DNA of 16,249 nucleotides from an uncultured Halomicronema sp. (lineage in GTDB: Bacteria; Cyanobacteriota; Cyanobacteriia; Phormidesmidales; Phormidesmidaceae): contig CALCPB010000263.1 in the NCBI GenBank assembly GCA_937897665.1, positions 1 to 16,249 on the forward strand, given 5' to 3'. Shown one piece after another: positions 7,889 to 15,794 of the stretch (its first letter is position 1; each line of letters starts with the position of its first letter). Under the pieces are notes generated by a model, which did no database searches, had not been told where the DNA came from, and was given only the letters and a program-made list of their open reading frames with translations. Both the position numbers and the translations under genes were made by a program.

Positions 7889-7918
7889 ATTCTAAAGAGT
7901 TCGTCAGTCAGGTGACAG
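7889..7918 (-). promoter_or_regulatory. Candidate sigma70-type promoter for the 7824-4697 cluster
   Basis: On the minus strand, CTGTCA (7918-7913) and TAGAAT (7894-7889) are 18 bp apart, matching the consensus in 4 and 5 of 6 positions. The start of transcription would fall about 55-60 nt before the ATG at 7824. It also lies beyond the tsf terminator, as a separate promoter should. Confidence 0.35.
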
Positions 7919-7990
7919 GCGCTGCCAGTAAAGTTAACGGCTCACCTCCAGCGATCTGGCTGACTCGAAGGCCCCAGTGATCGCGTTATC

Positions 7991-8029
7991 CATAAATAAA
8001 AGAGGTGATCACCCAGTGTGGTCACCTCT
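7991..8029 (-). terminator. Intrinsic terminator of the rpsB-tsf operon
   Basis: On the minus strand AGAGGTGA (8029-8022) pairs with TCACCTCT (8008-8001), with a further CAC/GTG pairing inside the loop. It is followed by TTTTATTT (8000-7993). It lies about 120 nt after the tsf stop. Confidence 0.8.
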
Positions 8030-8149
8030 CTCACAAACCGTTATTTAAGCAGTCTCAAGTCCCAGTTGCATGCCTCTTTAACAGGCACCACAAAAACTAG
8101 CAGCCATACTTTCAGTATGGTTTTGAGCCTTACATCGATTGAATAAAGG

Positions 8150-8809
8150 CTACTTCGAACCAGTTTGAGCGGCCACTTCAGCGGCAAAATCAACTTCTTC
8201 TTTTTCGATTCCCTCGCCCAAAACAAATCGGGTAAAGCGACGCACCTGGATGTTTTCACCCAGTTGGGCGACTAACTGCTTCACAACCTCGGCTACGGTG
8301 ATGTTTTGATCTTTGATGAACGGCTGATCGACCAGAGATAATTCCTTCAGGCGCTTGTCAATTCTGCCTTGCACGATTTTCTCGCGAATATTCTCCGGCT
8401 TGCTCGCCAAGTCATCACGACCCATTTCAACCGCTTTTTCGCTTTGAATCATGTCTTGAGGAATGTCCTCAACTTTGACGTATTCAACGTTAGGGCAGGC
8501 CGCAATTTGCATCGCGATATCTTGAGCGAGTCCTTTGAACTCCTCACGACGAGCTACGAAATCAGTTTCACAGTTGATTTCTACGAGCACACCGACTCGG
8601 CCGCCCGTGTGAATATAGCTGTGAACGAGCCCTTCGGCAGCGACTCGGCCCTCTTTTTTAGCTGCCGATGCAATGCCTTTTTGGCGCAACCATTCAATAG
8701 CTTTCTCTAGATCGCCTCCTGATTCGGTGAGCGCTTTTTTGCAGTTCATCATGCCTGCGCCGGTTTTTTCGCGCAGTTCCTTAACCAGTTTTGCTGAAAT
8801 ATCGGCCAT
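8150..8809 (-). CDS. tsf: Elongation factor Ts
   Basis: EF-Ts exchanges GDP for GTP on EF-Tu in the cytoplasm. The 219-residue product starts [27 protein letters not shown], has the family motif ETDFVAR (81-87) and [15 protein letters not shown], and ends after [25 protein letters not shown]. This is the short form usual in cyanobacteria, lacking most of the extra domain of the E. coli protein (about 283 residues). An in-frame start 21 bases further upstream (8830) is open, but ATG 8809 is chosen because CGAGGG lies just upstream and because MADIS is the family N terminus. It follows rpsB by 53 bp in the conserved rpsB-tsf operon and ends in the terminator at 7991-8029. Confidence 0.97.
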   Translation of the reverse strand: MADISAKLVKELREKTGAGMMNCKKALTESGGDLEKAIEWLRQKGIASAAKKEGRVAAEGLVHSYIHTGGRVGVLVEINCETDFVARREEFKGLAQDIAMQIAACPNVEYVKVEDIPQDMIQSEKAVEMGRDDLASKPENIREKIVQGRIDKRLKELSLVDQPFIKDQNITVAEVVKQLVAQLGENIQVRRFTRFVLGEGIEKEEVDFAAEVAAQTGSK

Positions 8810-8862
8810 AGTGCCCTCGTTGCTTCTCAAATCGCTTCAATGTCTAGCGCGCGATCGCAGAA

Positions 8863-9708
8863 CTACTCTTCAGAGTCGCCCTGACCATCAGCCGATGGAA
8901 CGTCGTCAGACGAAATATCAGCGGATGGGACGTCAGCAGATGGAACATCAGCGGACGGAATATCGTCTTCGGCGTAAGCCTCTTCACTGCCGTCGTAATC
9001 TTCGTAAATGTCGCCCGAATCAACTCTGCCGTTAGACCCTTCATAGATGGCGTCTGCCAATCGACCCACAATTAGCTTAATGGAGCGAATCGCGTCATCG
9101 TTAGCCGGAATCGGAATATCTACGTCGTCTGGATCACAATTCGTGTCTAAAAGCGACACGATGGGGATGTCGAGCTTCTTACATTCCTGTACTGCGTTAT
9201 ATTCGCGGCGAGTATCGATGATGAGCGCGACATCCGGGGGACGGCGCATCGTTTTCAATCCACCGAGATACTTCTGCAGCTTCTCTAGCTCGCGCCGTAA
9301 AACTGCCGCCTCTTTCTTGGGTCGGAGCGCAAGCGCGCCGGTTTCCTGCATCTTTTCCAGATCTTTGAGGCGATCGCAGCGCGTTTTGATCGTTTCCCAG
9401 TTGGTCAGCATGCCCCCCAACCACCGCTGGTTGACGTAGTTAGCCCCACAGCGGGTGGCTTCCTGAGCAATAATGCCTGCTGACTGCCGCTTCGTACCAA
9501 TAAACAAAAACTTTTGTCCCTGGGCGGCTGAGTCACGCACGTAAGCAAACGCTTCGTCCATGAGCTGAGCAGTTTGCACCAAGTCAATGATATGTACCCC
9601 ATTACGTGACGTAAAGATGTACTGAGACATCTTGGGATTCCATCGGCGGGTCTGGTGACCAAAGTGAACCCCAGACTCCAAGAGCTGAGGCAATGAAACT
9701 ACGGGCAT
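8863..9708 (-). CDS. rpsB: 30S ribosomal protein S2 with repetitive acidic C-terminal tail
   Basis: S2 binds at the head-body junction of the 30S subunit and is needed for S1 docking. Its 281 residues include [81 protein letters not shown] and [22 protein letters not shown], all canonical. The conserved domain ends near 225; the remaining 55 residues are an acidic tail containing five tandem pentapeptides (250-274) of type [IV]PSAD. Cyanobacterial S2 proteins often have acidic extensions, but this repeat looks lineage-specific. The start is firm: AAGGAG lies eight bases before the ATG at 9708. It heads the rpsB-tsf operon and is divergent from the pilT-like gene. Confidence 0.97.
   Translation of the reverse strand: MPVVSLPQLLESGVHFGHQTRRWNPKMSQYIFTSRNGVHIIDLVQTAQLMDEAFAYVRDSAAQGQKFLFIGTKRQSAGIIAQEATRCGANYVNQRWLGGMLTNWETIKTRCDRLKDLEKMQETGALALRPKKEAAVLRRELEKLQKYLGGLKTMRRPPDVALIIDTRREYNAVQECKKLDIPIVSLLDTNCDPDDVDIPIPANDDAIRSIKLIVGRLADAIYEGSNGRVDSGDIYEDYDGSEEAYAEDDIPSADVPSADVPSADISSDDVPSADGQGDSEE
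8887..8961 (-). repeat. Five 15-bp tandem units encoding [IV]PSAD in rpsB tail
   Basis: Residues 250-274 of S2 read [25 protein letters not shown]. The DNA units differ at several silent positions, so the array is not a fresh expansion. It lies downstream of the ribosome-binding globular domain. Confidence 0.9.
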
Positions 9709-9786
9709 CGATTTTTCTCCTTATTTGGGTTCAACCTCCACCTGGCAGCCTTCGAAAAGACACCCAAAAGGCCAAGTGTGCGTTTT

Positions 9787-9813
9787 TTGACAACTTTATT
9801 AAAATAGCATAAT
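9787..9813 (+). promoter_or_regulatory. Candidate promoter for the pilT-like/KaiB-like operon
   Basis: A perfect TTGACA (9787-9792) is 15 bp from CATAAT (9808-9813). The spacing is 2 bp below optimum. The leader would be about 175 nt. A lone TAGAAT at 9880-9885 is a second possible -10. Confidence 0.4.
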
Positions 9814-9834
9814 TAGCTGTATGAGGATTGTGAC
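9806..9834 (-). promoter_or_regulatory. Candidate rpsB promoter overlapping the divergent pilT-like promoter
   Basis: On the minus strand GTCACA (9834-9829) is 17 bp from TATGCT (9811-9806), each matching consensus in 4 of 6 positions. The rpsB leader would be about 90 nt. Its -10 shares bases with the -10 proposed for the divergent gene. Confidence 0.25.
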
Positions 9835-9995
9835 CGCTGGTGAAAATATTTCATCAGCTGGCTACGAACCGATTCCATCTAGAATAGGGACGAAAATTAA
9901 GTTGTCCAATTGGGAAGTCTATGCACGATAAGGGGCATCCGCCAAAGCGTTTGCACTGCCCTGCTCGAACTTTGTAAACCTATGGGAAGCGTCCT

Positions 9996-11210
9996 ATGTC
10001 TGCCGAATCTTCACGACCTCCTGCTGTTCCGTCTCGTATGCCGCCGCCGCCGCCGCCGCGTCGGGCGGCAGCGGCGGCTCGGCCCGCTTCCCCCGCTTCC
10101 CCGCCTCCTGGCCGGAGTGTGCCACCGCCGCCAACGGTGAGTGCTAAACCCGCACTGACCCTAGAAAAAATTGTGCGGGAAGCATTCGATAAGGGTTTTT
10201 CTGACTTGCACCTTGGGGTCGGAGAAGTGCCCCGATTTCGCGATCGCGGACAAATCTCGACTACTGACTACCCTGTTATTGATGAAGCTACCTTTTATCG
10301 CTGGCTCAATGAGGTTTTAAGGCCCGAAGAGATTCAGCAATTTAAGCAAACTTTAGATTTTGATGGTGCGGCTAAGTTTGAGTTTTCTCGTATCCGGATC
10401 AACATTTTTGATTCGTTAACGGGGCCTGCTTTGGTCATTCGCTTGATTCCCAACACCATCTTGACGCTGGAGCAGTTGAACCTGCCGACGGTGTTGCGGG
10501 ATATTTGCCATTATCACAAGGGCTTGATTTTAGTGACTGGCCCCACGGGGTCAGGTAAATCGACCACGATGGCGGCGATGTTGGATTACATCAATAAAGA
10601 GATGCCTAAAAACATCATCACGATTGAGGATCCCATTGAATTTGTGCACCAGAGCCGCAAATCGCTGATCAAGCACCGTGAGGTTGGGCGCCACACGCTG
10701 GAATTTAGAAACGCTCTCAAGGCCTCTTTGCGCGAAGATCCCGACATCATTCTCGTGGGTGAGATGCGCGATCAAGAAACGGTCAATACGGCCTTAAAGG
10801 CCGCTCAAACGGGTCACCTGGTGCTGGGAACGCTGCACACGAACAGTGCCGTTAAAACAGTAGAGCGGGTGCTCAACCTGTATGAGCCGGAACAACAGGC
10901 CCCGGTGCGTGTTTCTTTGGCTGAATCGCTTGTGGCGGTTGTCGCTCAAGGCCTCTGTCGTACGACCGATGGCAAGCGAGCGGCCTTTCACGACATTATG
11001 ATCAACACTGATGCCATTAAGGATTACATCCTGCGGGGTGATCTTGATGAAATTGAAGCGCTGATGCCTAAGTGTGGCTTTGATGGCATGTGCACGATGA
11101 ATCAGTCTCTCTACTCGCTGTATGAGGAAGGACGCATCACTGAGGAAACGGCGCTTGAAATGTCGCCGCGCCAAAATGAAATGGCGCAGATGCTGCGCGG
11201 CCGCATCTAA
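9996..11210 (+). CDS. PilT-type type IV pilus retraction ATPase with proline-rich N-terminal extension
   Basis: PilT hexamers hydrolyse ATP at the inner-membrane base of type IV pili to retract them, powering twitching, phototaxis and DNA uptake. This 404-residue protein has a Pro/Ala-rich disordered head (1-50), a PAS-like N-terminal PilT domain (about 53-150, SDLHLGVGEVPRFRDRG), Walker A GPTGSGKST (182-190), the Asp box ITIEDPIEF (208-216), Walker B DPDIILVGEMRD (248-259) and the His box GHLVLGTLHTNSA (273-285). The canonical AIRNLIRE motif of PilT is changed to AIKDYILRGD (340-349), so it is likely a PilT paralogue (cyanobacteria have several, such as PilT2) rather than the main pilB-pilT-pilC copy; no pilB or pilC adjoins it. 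GGGAAG precedes the ATG at 9996. The next gene follows after 3 nt and is surely co-transcribed. Confidence 0.92.
   Translation: MSAESSRPPAVPSRMPPPPPPRRAAAAARPASPASPPPGRSVPPPPTVSAKPALTLEKIVREAFDKGFSDLHLGVGEVPRFRDRGQISTTDYPVIDEATFYRWLNEVLRPEEIQQFKQTLDFDGAAKFEFSRIRINIFDSLTGPALVIRLIPNTILTLEQLNLPTVLRDICHYHKGLILVTGPTGSGKSTTMAAMLDYINKEMPKNIITIEDPIEFVHQSRKSLIKHREVGRHTLEFRNALKASLREDPDIILVGEMRDQETVNTALKAAQTGHLVLGTLHTNSAVKTVERVLNLYEPEQQAPVRVSLAESLVAVVAQGLCRTTDGKRAAFHDIMINTDAIKDYILRGDLDEIEALMPKCGFDGMCTMNQSLYSLYEEGRITEETALEMSPRQNEMAQMLRGRI
10041..10058 (+). repeat. (CCG)6 microsatellite in pilT-like 5' region
   Basis: Six uninterrupted CCG units encode six consecutive prolines (residues 16-21) in the disordered head. 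Change by whole units keeps the frame. Confidence 0.9.
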
Positions 11211-11213
11211 TCT

Positions 11214-11966
11214 GTGCTGAGTGCTCGCTTGACTAGCCCGCTTTCTCACACGGTGTTTAAGGGCATCGCTGTGTATACACCGGGGGGTGATCTCGATTAC
11301 TGTCGCGATCTTCATAAAAAATCACAATGGCATCTTACGCTTTGCGGGGCTCTGCAGGAACAGTTGGGCCTGCAGGAATCCCCCCACTTTCTGGTGCCGG
11401 GATTTACGGCGACTGTGGATTGCTGGCAAGACCCCGCGACACGAGCATTCACTGTCGCTGCTGAGGCCTATCCCTTTGTCTACCGCTATCAAAGTCTATT
11501 AAATGCCCTGTTTGACTTAGGCAACCTCGAATGGCGACGTATCATTCCCAGCCCCGAATATTTGAATCTGTCTGTCTTCGAAACCTATCGATCGCAATTC
11601 CCTCAGCTTTGGGAAAATCATGATCTGATTCTCGATCTCTCAGAACCCACGGTTGATCTGGGCGAGCAGTCTTTGCCGCAGACGTCTGAGCTGTCTCCTG
11701 AAGGTTCCGTTCTCAGGCTTTTTGTGTCGGGGCATTCAGCCTTGACTGAGCAGATTTTAAAAACTTTGCAGGGTGTATTAGAAAGTTCGCGATACAGTCC
11801 GTACACGCTGCAGATGATTGATGTGTCTAAAAATCCCGAACAAGCTGAAGCTGATCAAATTGCGGCGACTCCCACCCTGGTGAGGATTTCGCCCCAACCC
11901 ATCAAGCGATTAGTGGGTGAATTGGACAACCCCAGAGCCATTTTGAGCCTGCTCAGCGATCCTTGA
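11214..11966 (+). CDS. KaiB-like domain protein with cyanobacterial N-terminal domain
   Basis: The last 84 residues of this 250-residue protein (about 166-249) follow KaiB closely: SVLRLFVSGHSALTEQILKTLQGVLE, then YTLQMIDVSKNPEQAEADQIAATPTLVRI and a GELDNPRAILSLL end, including the cis-proline ATPTL motif (218-222) of the thioredoxin-like fold. KaiB docks on KaiC in the circadian clock and the same fold forms the KaiC-sensing domain of SasA. Here no kinase follows. Residues 1-150 form a separate domain (KGIAVYTPGGDLDYC, WHLTLCGALQEQLGL, PHFLVPGFTATVDCW) that I do not recognise beyond this family. The start is GTG at 11214, three bases past the pilT stop, without a Shine-Dalgarno site, implying translational coupling; a start further in (GTG near 11250) is possible. 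It is not kaiB itself, since kaiA and kaiC are absent and the length is 2.5 times KaiB. Confidence 0.82.
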   Translation: MLSARLTSPLSHTVFKGIAVYTPGGDLDYCRDLHKKSQWHLTLCGALQEQLGLQESPHFLVPGFTATVDCWQDPATRAFTVAAEAYPFVYRYQSLLNALFDLGNLEWRRIIPSPEYLNLSVFETYRSQFPQLWENHDLILDLSEPTVDLGEQSLPQTSELSPEGSVLRLFVSGHSALTEQILKTLQGVLESSRYSPYTLQMIDVSKNPEQAEADQIAATPTLVRISPQPIKRLVGELDNPRAILSLLSDP

Positions 11967-12403
11967 GACGGTGGCCCCGCGTCAAGTGATGGAGACTTGC
12001 AGGATAAATTTGCCCCCCTGGCATTGTAGGTATGGAACTGATTCGAGCTGCATGTGAGCACCACGGCCTCACGCGCCCGAATACGAACCTTGATAAAAGT
12101 TGATTGGCTATGGTGGCTATCCTGCTGGGCCATTACAACGTTAGGGGAAAATTTGTGGCTGTGCTGTTGGCAAGCTGGTTCAGACGTTCAGCGATCGCCA
12201 TGTTGTGGCAATCACCATACGCAGCAATTGTCTAGGAATCATCGCTCAAAGTTTGAGGTTGAGATGCGGCTGCTTGCGTTGAATTTTGAGGTTTGTATGA
12301 TGATGGCCAGTTACGTTGAGGAAATGCGTTACAAATAAAGAACGGACGTGCATCCTAATCAAGAATTCCTAAGGCAAACGCTCGATTTTCGCGCCGGACT
12401 ACT
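11967..12403. other. 437-bp spacer before the histidine kinase gene
   Basis: I see no credible gene. An open frame at 12054-12338 (+) has a Trp/Cys/His-rich composition and no domain, and looks spurious. One HIP1 site lies at about 12191. A weak stem CAAGT/ACTTG (11983-11999) follows the KaiB-like stop, without a U-tract, so read-through cannot be excluded. Confidence 0.55.
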
Positions 12404-14227
12404 ATGCAGCTGTGGACTCGTCAATCGTCACCCTTAGAGTCGTCACGTTCTCCAAGGCAATCACAAAAATTGTACGGTTCGTCCGTTTTTGCCCGGCTGC
12501 GTCCTCGCCGCATTGGCTGGCAGATTGGCTCCGGATACTTAGTTGCGATCGCGATTGGGTGGGCTGGGTCGCTCACTGGCATGGTCATTGCCGATTACTT
12601 TCAAGGGCAGGGAATTCTCCAGCTAATTGAAGCGCAAAAGCAGGCTCAATTGCTGACAGAATTTGAGCAAACAGTTGGACAGGCTCAACTGCATGGCACC
12701 CGCGCGATCGCGCTAAGCAACAATCGTGACAAGCTAGCCGAAGAACTATCCGCGTTACGGACGAATTTGTCTGAGGTTGCCGTCCTGCGCCAAACCTTCG
12801 ATGCCATTCTCAGCGATCGCCCGGCTTGGACTGCTGCTGACCCCGCTGTGCTGAGTTTTCTCTTAGCTGACTATGAGCAATTGCTCAACCAACAGGCTGA
12901 TAGCATTGTCACGACCTTAGAGACGGAGCAGCCTCAAGACGCCTTGCCTGCGATTTTGTCCGCCGAAGTGACCGAACAACTAGATCAACGATACAGTGAC
13001 CTAACTGCTCTCATCAGTGTGGCCCAAAGCCAAGCAGCTCAAGCCTCGGTCGTGATGGAAACCGCCCAGGGCTTCGAGAAATTTATGATCGTCGAAAGAA
13101 AGAGATTGGCGGGTGGTCTGGCGGGTGTCCTGGCTTGGCGCACCACTCGGGCGATCGCGGTTCCCCTCGAAAAGATTACTCACGGGGCGCAGCAAGTCAC
13201 CCAAAAAGCTGATTATGACGTCAGGATTGCGGTCAGTCGCAATGACCAAATTGGCGTATTGGCCACCGCCCTCAACAACTTGATTGCGCGTGTCGCTGAG
13301 CGCACACAATCCTTAGAGCAGGCTGCTCAAGTTTCAGCGGTGCAGAATCAAGAGTTAGAAGAAACCCTAGCAACGCTCCGGCGAACTCAGCTGAGTCTCG
13401 TGCAATCTGAGAAGATGTCATCGTTGGGACAGTTAGTCGCAGGCATCGCCCACGAAATTAACAACCCCCTGGGTTTCATTCACGGCAATCTCAACTATGC
13501 CGATCAATACAGTAGTAGCCTGCTGGCAGTGATCGATCAGCTGCGATCAGCTCTGAACGAGTCTGTCAACATTCCAGGCGAAGAGTCTGAAGATATCGAT
13601 ATTGATTTTATTCGTGAGGATTTTCCGAAGGTTTTGCACTCGATTAAAAACGGGGCTGAACGCATCAATAATCTAGTCTTGTCGCTCAAGATATTTTCTC
13701 GCTTGCAAGAGTCACATCTCAAGCTATCGAATCTCAACGATGGGCTAGACAGTGCGCTACTACTGTTAGGTCACCGTCTGAAGCGGCAATCCCAACGTCC
13801 AGAAATTCAAATTCAGCGTTGTTATGGTGAGCTGCCTTTGGTGGAATGTTATGGCAGTCAAATCAACCAGGCTTGCATGAATATACTCTGCAATGCTGTA
13901 GATGCGATTGATGAACGGTGGGAGCAGGCTGAGGCAGATTGGCAACCGCTGATTACGCTCAGAACTTTACAAGTCGGCGATCACGTACGGCTCGAGATTG
14001 AAAATAACGGTCTTACGATTCCTCAATCAGCTCGGGACAAAGTTTTCGATCCCTTCTTTACGACCAAACCCCCTGGTCAGGGTGTCGGACTCGGTATGTC
14101 AACGAGCTACGAAATTATTCACCGCCAGCATCGGGGGAAGCTGTCATTTACCTCGCCAGCAGCAAGCGGTTGTGGGGCTCGATTTACGGTGGAGATTCCT
14201 CAGCGACTAACCGCGATCGCTGCCTGA
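12404..14227 (+). CDS. HAMP-domain sensor histidine kinase, with odd TM2 and G1 box
   Basis: A 607-residue membrane sensor kinase: basic N terminus, TM1 (about 40-62), periplasmic or lumenal helical sensor region (about 66-228), a short apolar segment (235-245), HAMP (about 246-300), coiled coil (300-330), HisKA dimer with AGIAHEINNPLGF (phospho-acceptor His350), and HATPase_c with N box NILCNAVDAID (493-503), F box FDPFFTTKP and G2 GQGVGLGMS. The class is common in cyanobacteria. Two things are unusual. TM2 has only about 11 apolar residues between Lys233/Arg234 and Arg246. The G1 box, normally DxGxG, reads NNGLT (534-538), so the adenine-contacting Asp is Asn. There is no response regulator next to it, so the partner is unknown. 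The ATG at 12404 has no clear Shine-Dalgarno site. Confidence 0.9.
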   Translation: MQLWTRQSSPLESSRSPRQSQKLYGSSVFARLRPRRIGWQIGSGYLVAIAIGWAGSLTGMVIADYFQGQGILQLIEAQKQAQLLTEFEQTVGQAQLHGTRAIALSNNRDKLAEELSALRTNLSEVAVLRQTFDAILSDRPAWTAADPAVLSFLLADYEQLLNQQADSIVTTLETEQPQDALPAILSAEVTEQLDQRYSDLTALISVAQSQAAQASVVMETAQGFEKFMIVERKRLAGGLAGVLAWRTTRAIAVPLEKITHGAQQVTQKADYDVRIAVSRNDQIGVLATALNNLIARVAERTQSLEQAAQVSAVQNQELEETLATLRRTQLSLVQSEKMSSLGQLVAGIAHEINNPLGFIHGNLNYADQYSSSLLAVIDQLRSALNESVNIPGEESEDIDIDFIREDFPKVLHSIKNGAERINNLVLSLKIFSRLQESHLKLSNLNDGLDSALLLLGHRLKRQSQRPEIQIQRCYGELPLVECYGSQINQACMNILCNAVDAIDERWEQAEADWQPLITLRTLQVGDHVRLEIENNGLTIPQSARDKVFDPFFTTKPPGQGVGLGMSTSYEIIHRQHRGKLSFTSPAASGCGARFTVEIPQRLTAIAA

Positions 14228-14342
14228 TTCAACGTTGCAGTTGTTCTACGTGCGTGCGACTTTATCAGTGTTGGGCCATCAAGTAATCGGTTACAGCCTT
14301 GGTGGTGGGCAGCCGGTATAGAGAGCGTCAACAGCCATTTAC

Positions 14343-15380
14343 CTAGTTCCCGCTACCCGGATTAGCGACCTCTGGCCTGGATAGTGGTAACTGAGGGATT
14401 GAGGCCATATCTTGTAGACTGAGCCGCCATTGAGCAACCACCTGACGTGGGGCAGGGGCTAGCCAGTGGTCATAGCGGGGATATATGGGTAAGCGGGGTC
14501 GCATTATCAATCCCGCATTTTGTAATTGGTGTTTTAACCCAAGCAGCTTGGGATGGTGATAGTCGGGGTTAACTTCGTCAAATGGGCCGATGCCACACAG
14601 ATCTTGTGCCCCGTTGGCGATCGCAGCCAACAGATCAGACTGATTAGTCACTAAGTTAGGCGGAATTTGCAGAGTTATATCAGCTGGAAGATATTGTCGT
14701 GCTGTGCTCACGAAATTTGCTAAATCGTTTGCTGTAAATGCAGGCAGCGTTTGTAACTGATATGTGCCGGGCTGATGGGGCTGCAGGATAACTTCTTGAA
14801 TGTGTCCCCAGCGCTGATGACAGGTGGCGATCGCCTTTAATGTGGCAATGCGATCACGCTGTGACTCCCCAATGCCGAGTAAAAGGCCAGTGGTAAACGG
14901 AATTTTCAGTTGCCCCGCTTGTTCTAATTGTTGTAGACGCAGCTCCGGCGATTTACTCGGTGCATGACGATGCACTCCCTGCAATAGGGTTGGGGTGACT
15001 TGCTCAAGCATTAACCCCATTGATACATTGACCCGTTGCAAGAATGCCATCTCTGATTGGGAGAGAGGTCCTACATTCGTATGGGGCAAAAAGCCCATCT
15101 TCAGGGCCAATTCACCGATATCGTAAATTCGATGCAACCAGGCCGCTCGGCGGGGGCTCTGAGGATGCACTTCACCGCTGAGAATCAGGATTTCAATAAC
15201 CGACTGTGATTTTGCGACTTGCAGTCGTTCCTCCGCCTCTTGCAACGACATCCAGCGATCGACTAAAGGATCAACCCGAAAGTTGCAGTACTGGCAACGA
15301 TTAAAACATTCGTAAGTCGGCACTAATGTAAGAGCTGGGCTGTAGGTGACAACCCTGGAGCTCGTGAGAGAGGTCGTCAT
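14343..15380 (-). CDS. cofG: FO synthase subunit CofG (7,8-didemethyl-8-hydroxy-5-deazariboflavin synthase)
   Basis: CofG is a radical SAM enzyme that, with CofH, builds the deazaflavin FO from a ribityl-pyrimidine and a tyrosine-derived adduct. FO serves as antenna of some cyanobacterial photolyases and is the F420 core. The 345-residue product has the radical SAM cluster motif CFNRCQYC (Cys25, 29, 32), SGEVHP, PHTNVGPLS, LMLEQVTP, TTGLLLGIGES, ILQPHQPG, and CGIGPFDEVNPDYHHPK. This is a full-length, intact CofG. ATG 15380 is chosen over a GTG 30 bases upstream because AGAGAAG precedes it and MTTS gives the compact N terminus. No cofH is in the window. It is convergent with the histidine kinase gene (115 bp apart) and divergent from psbA. 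Confidence 0.93.
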   Translation of the reverse strand: MTTSLTSSRVVTYSPALTLVPTYECFNRCQYCNFRVDPLVDRWMSLQEAEERLQVAKSQSVIEILILSGEVHPQSPRRAAWLHRIYDIGELALKMGFLPHTNVGPLSQSEMAFLQRVNVSMGLMLEQVTPTLLQGVHRHAPSKSPELRLQQLEQAGQLKIPFTTGLLLGIGESQRDRIATLKAIATCHQRWGHIQEVILQPHQPGTYQLQTLPAFTANDLANFVSTARQYLPADITLQIPPNLVTNQSDLLAAIANGAQDLCGIGPFDEVNPDYHHPKLLGLKHQLQNAGLIMRPRLPIYPRYDHWLAPAPRQVVAQWRLSLQDMASIPQLPLSRPEVANPGSGN

Positions 15381-15509
15381 ATCTTCTCTTAAACCATCGA
15401 CTCGCCGCACGGCCTTGTTCTAAGGACCGTCTCTGTCGTAACAAGGGGGTCAGACAGTGGAACCGGCACATTGAGGATTTCGCCAAATTTTGATCGCTAG
15501 TCCCCTTGA

Positions 15510-15531
15510 TGCAAATACCTGTATTTACGCA
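15510..15531. promoter_or_regulatory. Imperfect inverted repeat, possible operator
   Basis: TGCAAATAC (15510-15518) mirrors GTATTTACGCA (15521-15531), with two extra bases in the right arm. The two-base centre is too small for an RNA loop, so a dimeric protein site is more likely than a hairpin. It lies about 130 bp upstream of cofG and 285 bp before the psbA -35. Confidence 0.3.
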
Positions 15532-15794
15532 ATAACGCCTTACTAAACCATGACAGTGATCCTCCCGGAGCCTACTGCCATGCCCCTGAACTAACGCAGC
15601 TTCAGCCGTACTTAAAACATAACAATGCGACACAGAAAACATTACAGAACATCAATCTTTTAGCTGCCAGAGGATTAAAACCGTCAATCTGTCTCATCTC
15701 CAGAGAGCTTCGTCTGCTAGTCAATGTCTTGCCATTGGCCTGATTCAGCGACATCCACCGGCAGATGTCAAAAAAGAATTGATCAAGAAGTCGC

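Larger units (their letters stand above)
7825..8149. other. 325-bp spacer between tsf and the acidic protein gene
   Basis: No gene seen. Besides the terminator (7991-8029) and candidate promoter (7889-7918), it has a small hairpin CCATAC-TTTCA-GTATGG (8104-8120) in the tsf 3' UTR. A minus-strand open frame at 8041-8259 overlaps tsf in another frame and is a shadow. Confidence 0.6.

Noticed and set aside
9720..9745. GGGTTCAACCTCC resembling a tRNA T-loop
   Set aside because: No matching acceptor stem or anticodon arm; it lies in the rpsB leader next to its Shine-Dalgarno site.
11214..11966. Calling this gene kaiB
   Set aside because: It is 2.5 times KaiB length, the KaiB-like part is C-terminal after another domain, and kaiA/kaiC are absent.
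12054..12338. 94-residue plus-strand open frame in the spacer before the kinase
   Set aside because: Trp/Cys-rich sequence lacking domain, Shine-Dalgarno site or codon pattern; treated as non-coding.
15301..15642. 113-residue minus-strand open frame overlapping the cofG start
   Set aside because: Overlaps cofG in another frame and has no domain; composition is unlike coding sequence.
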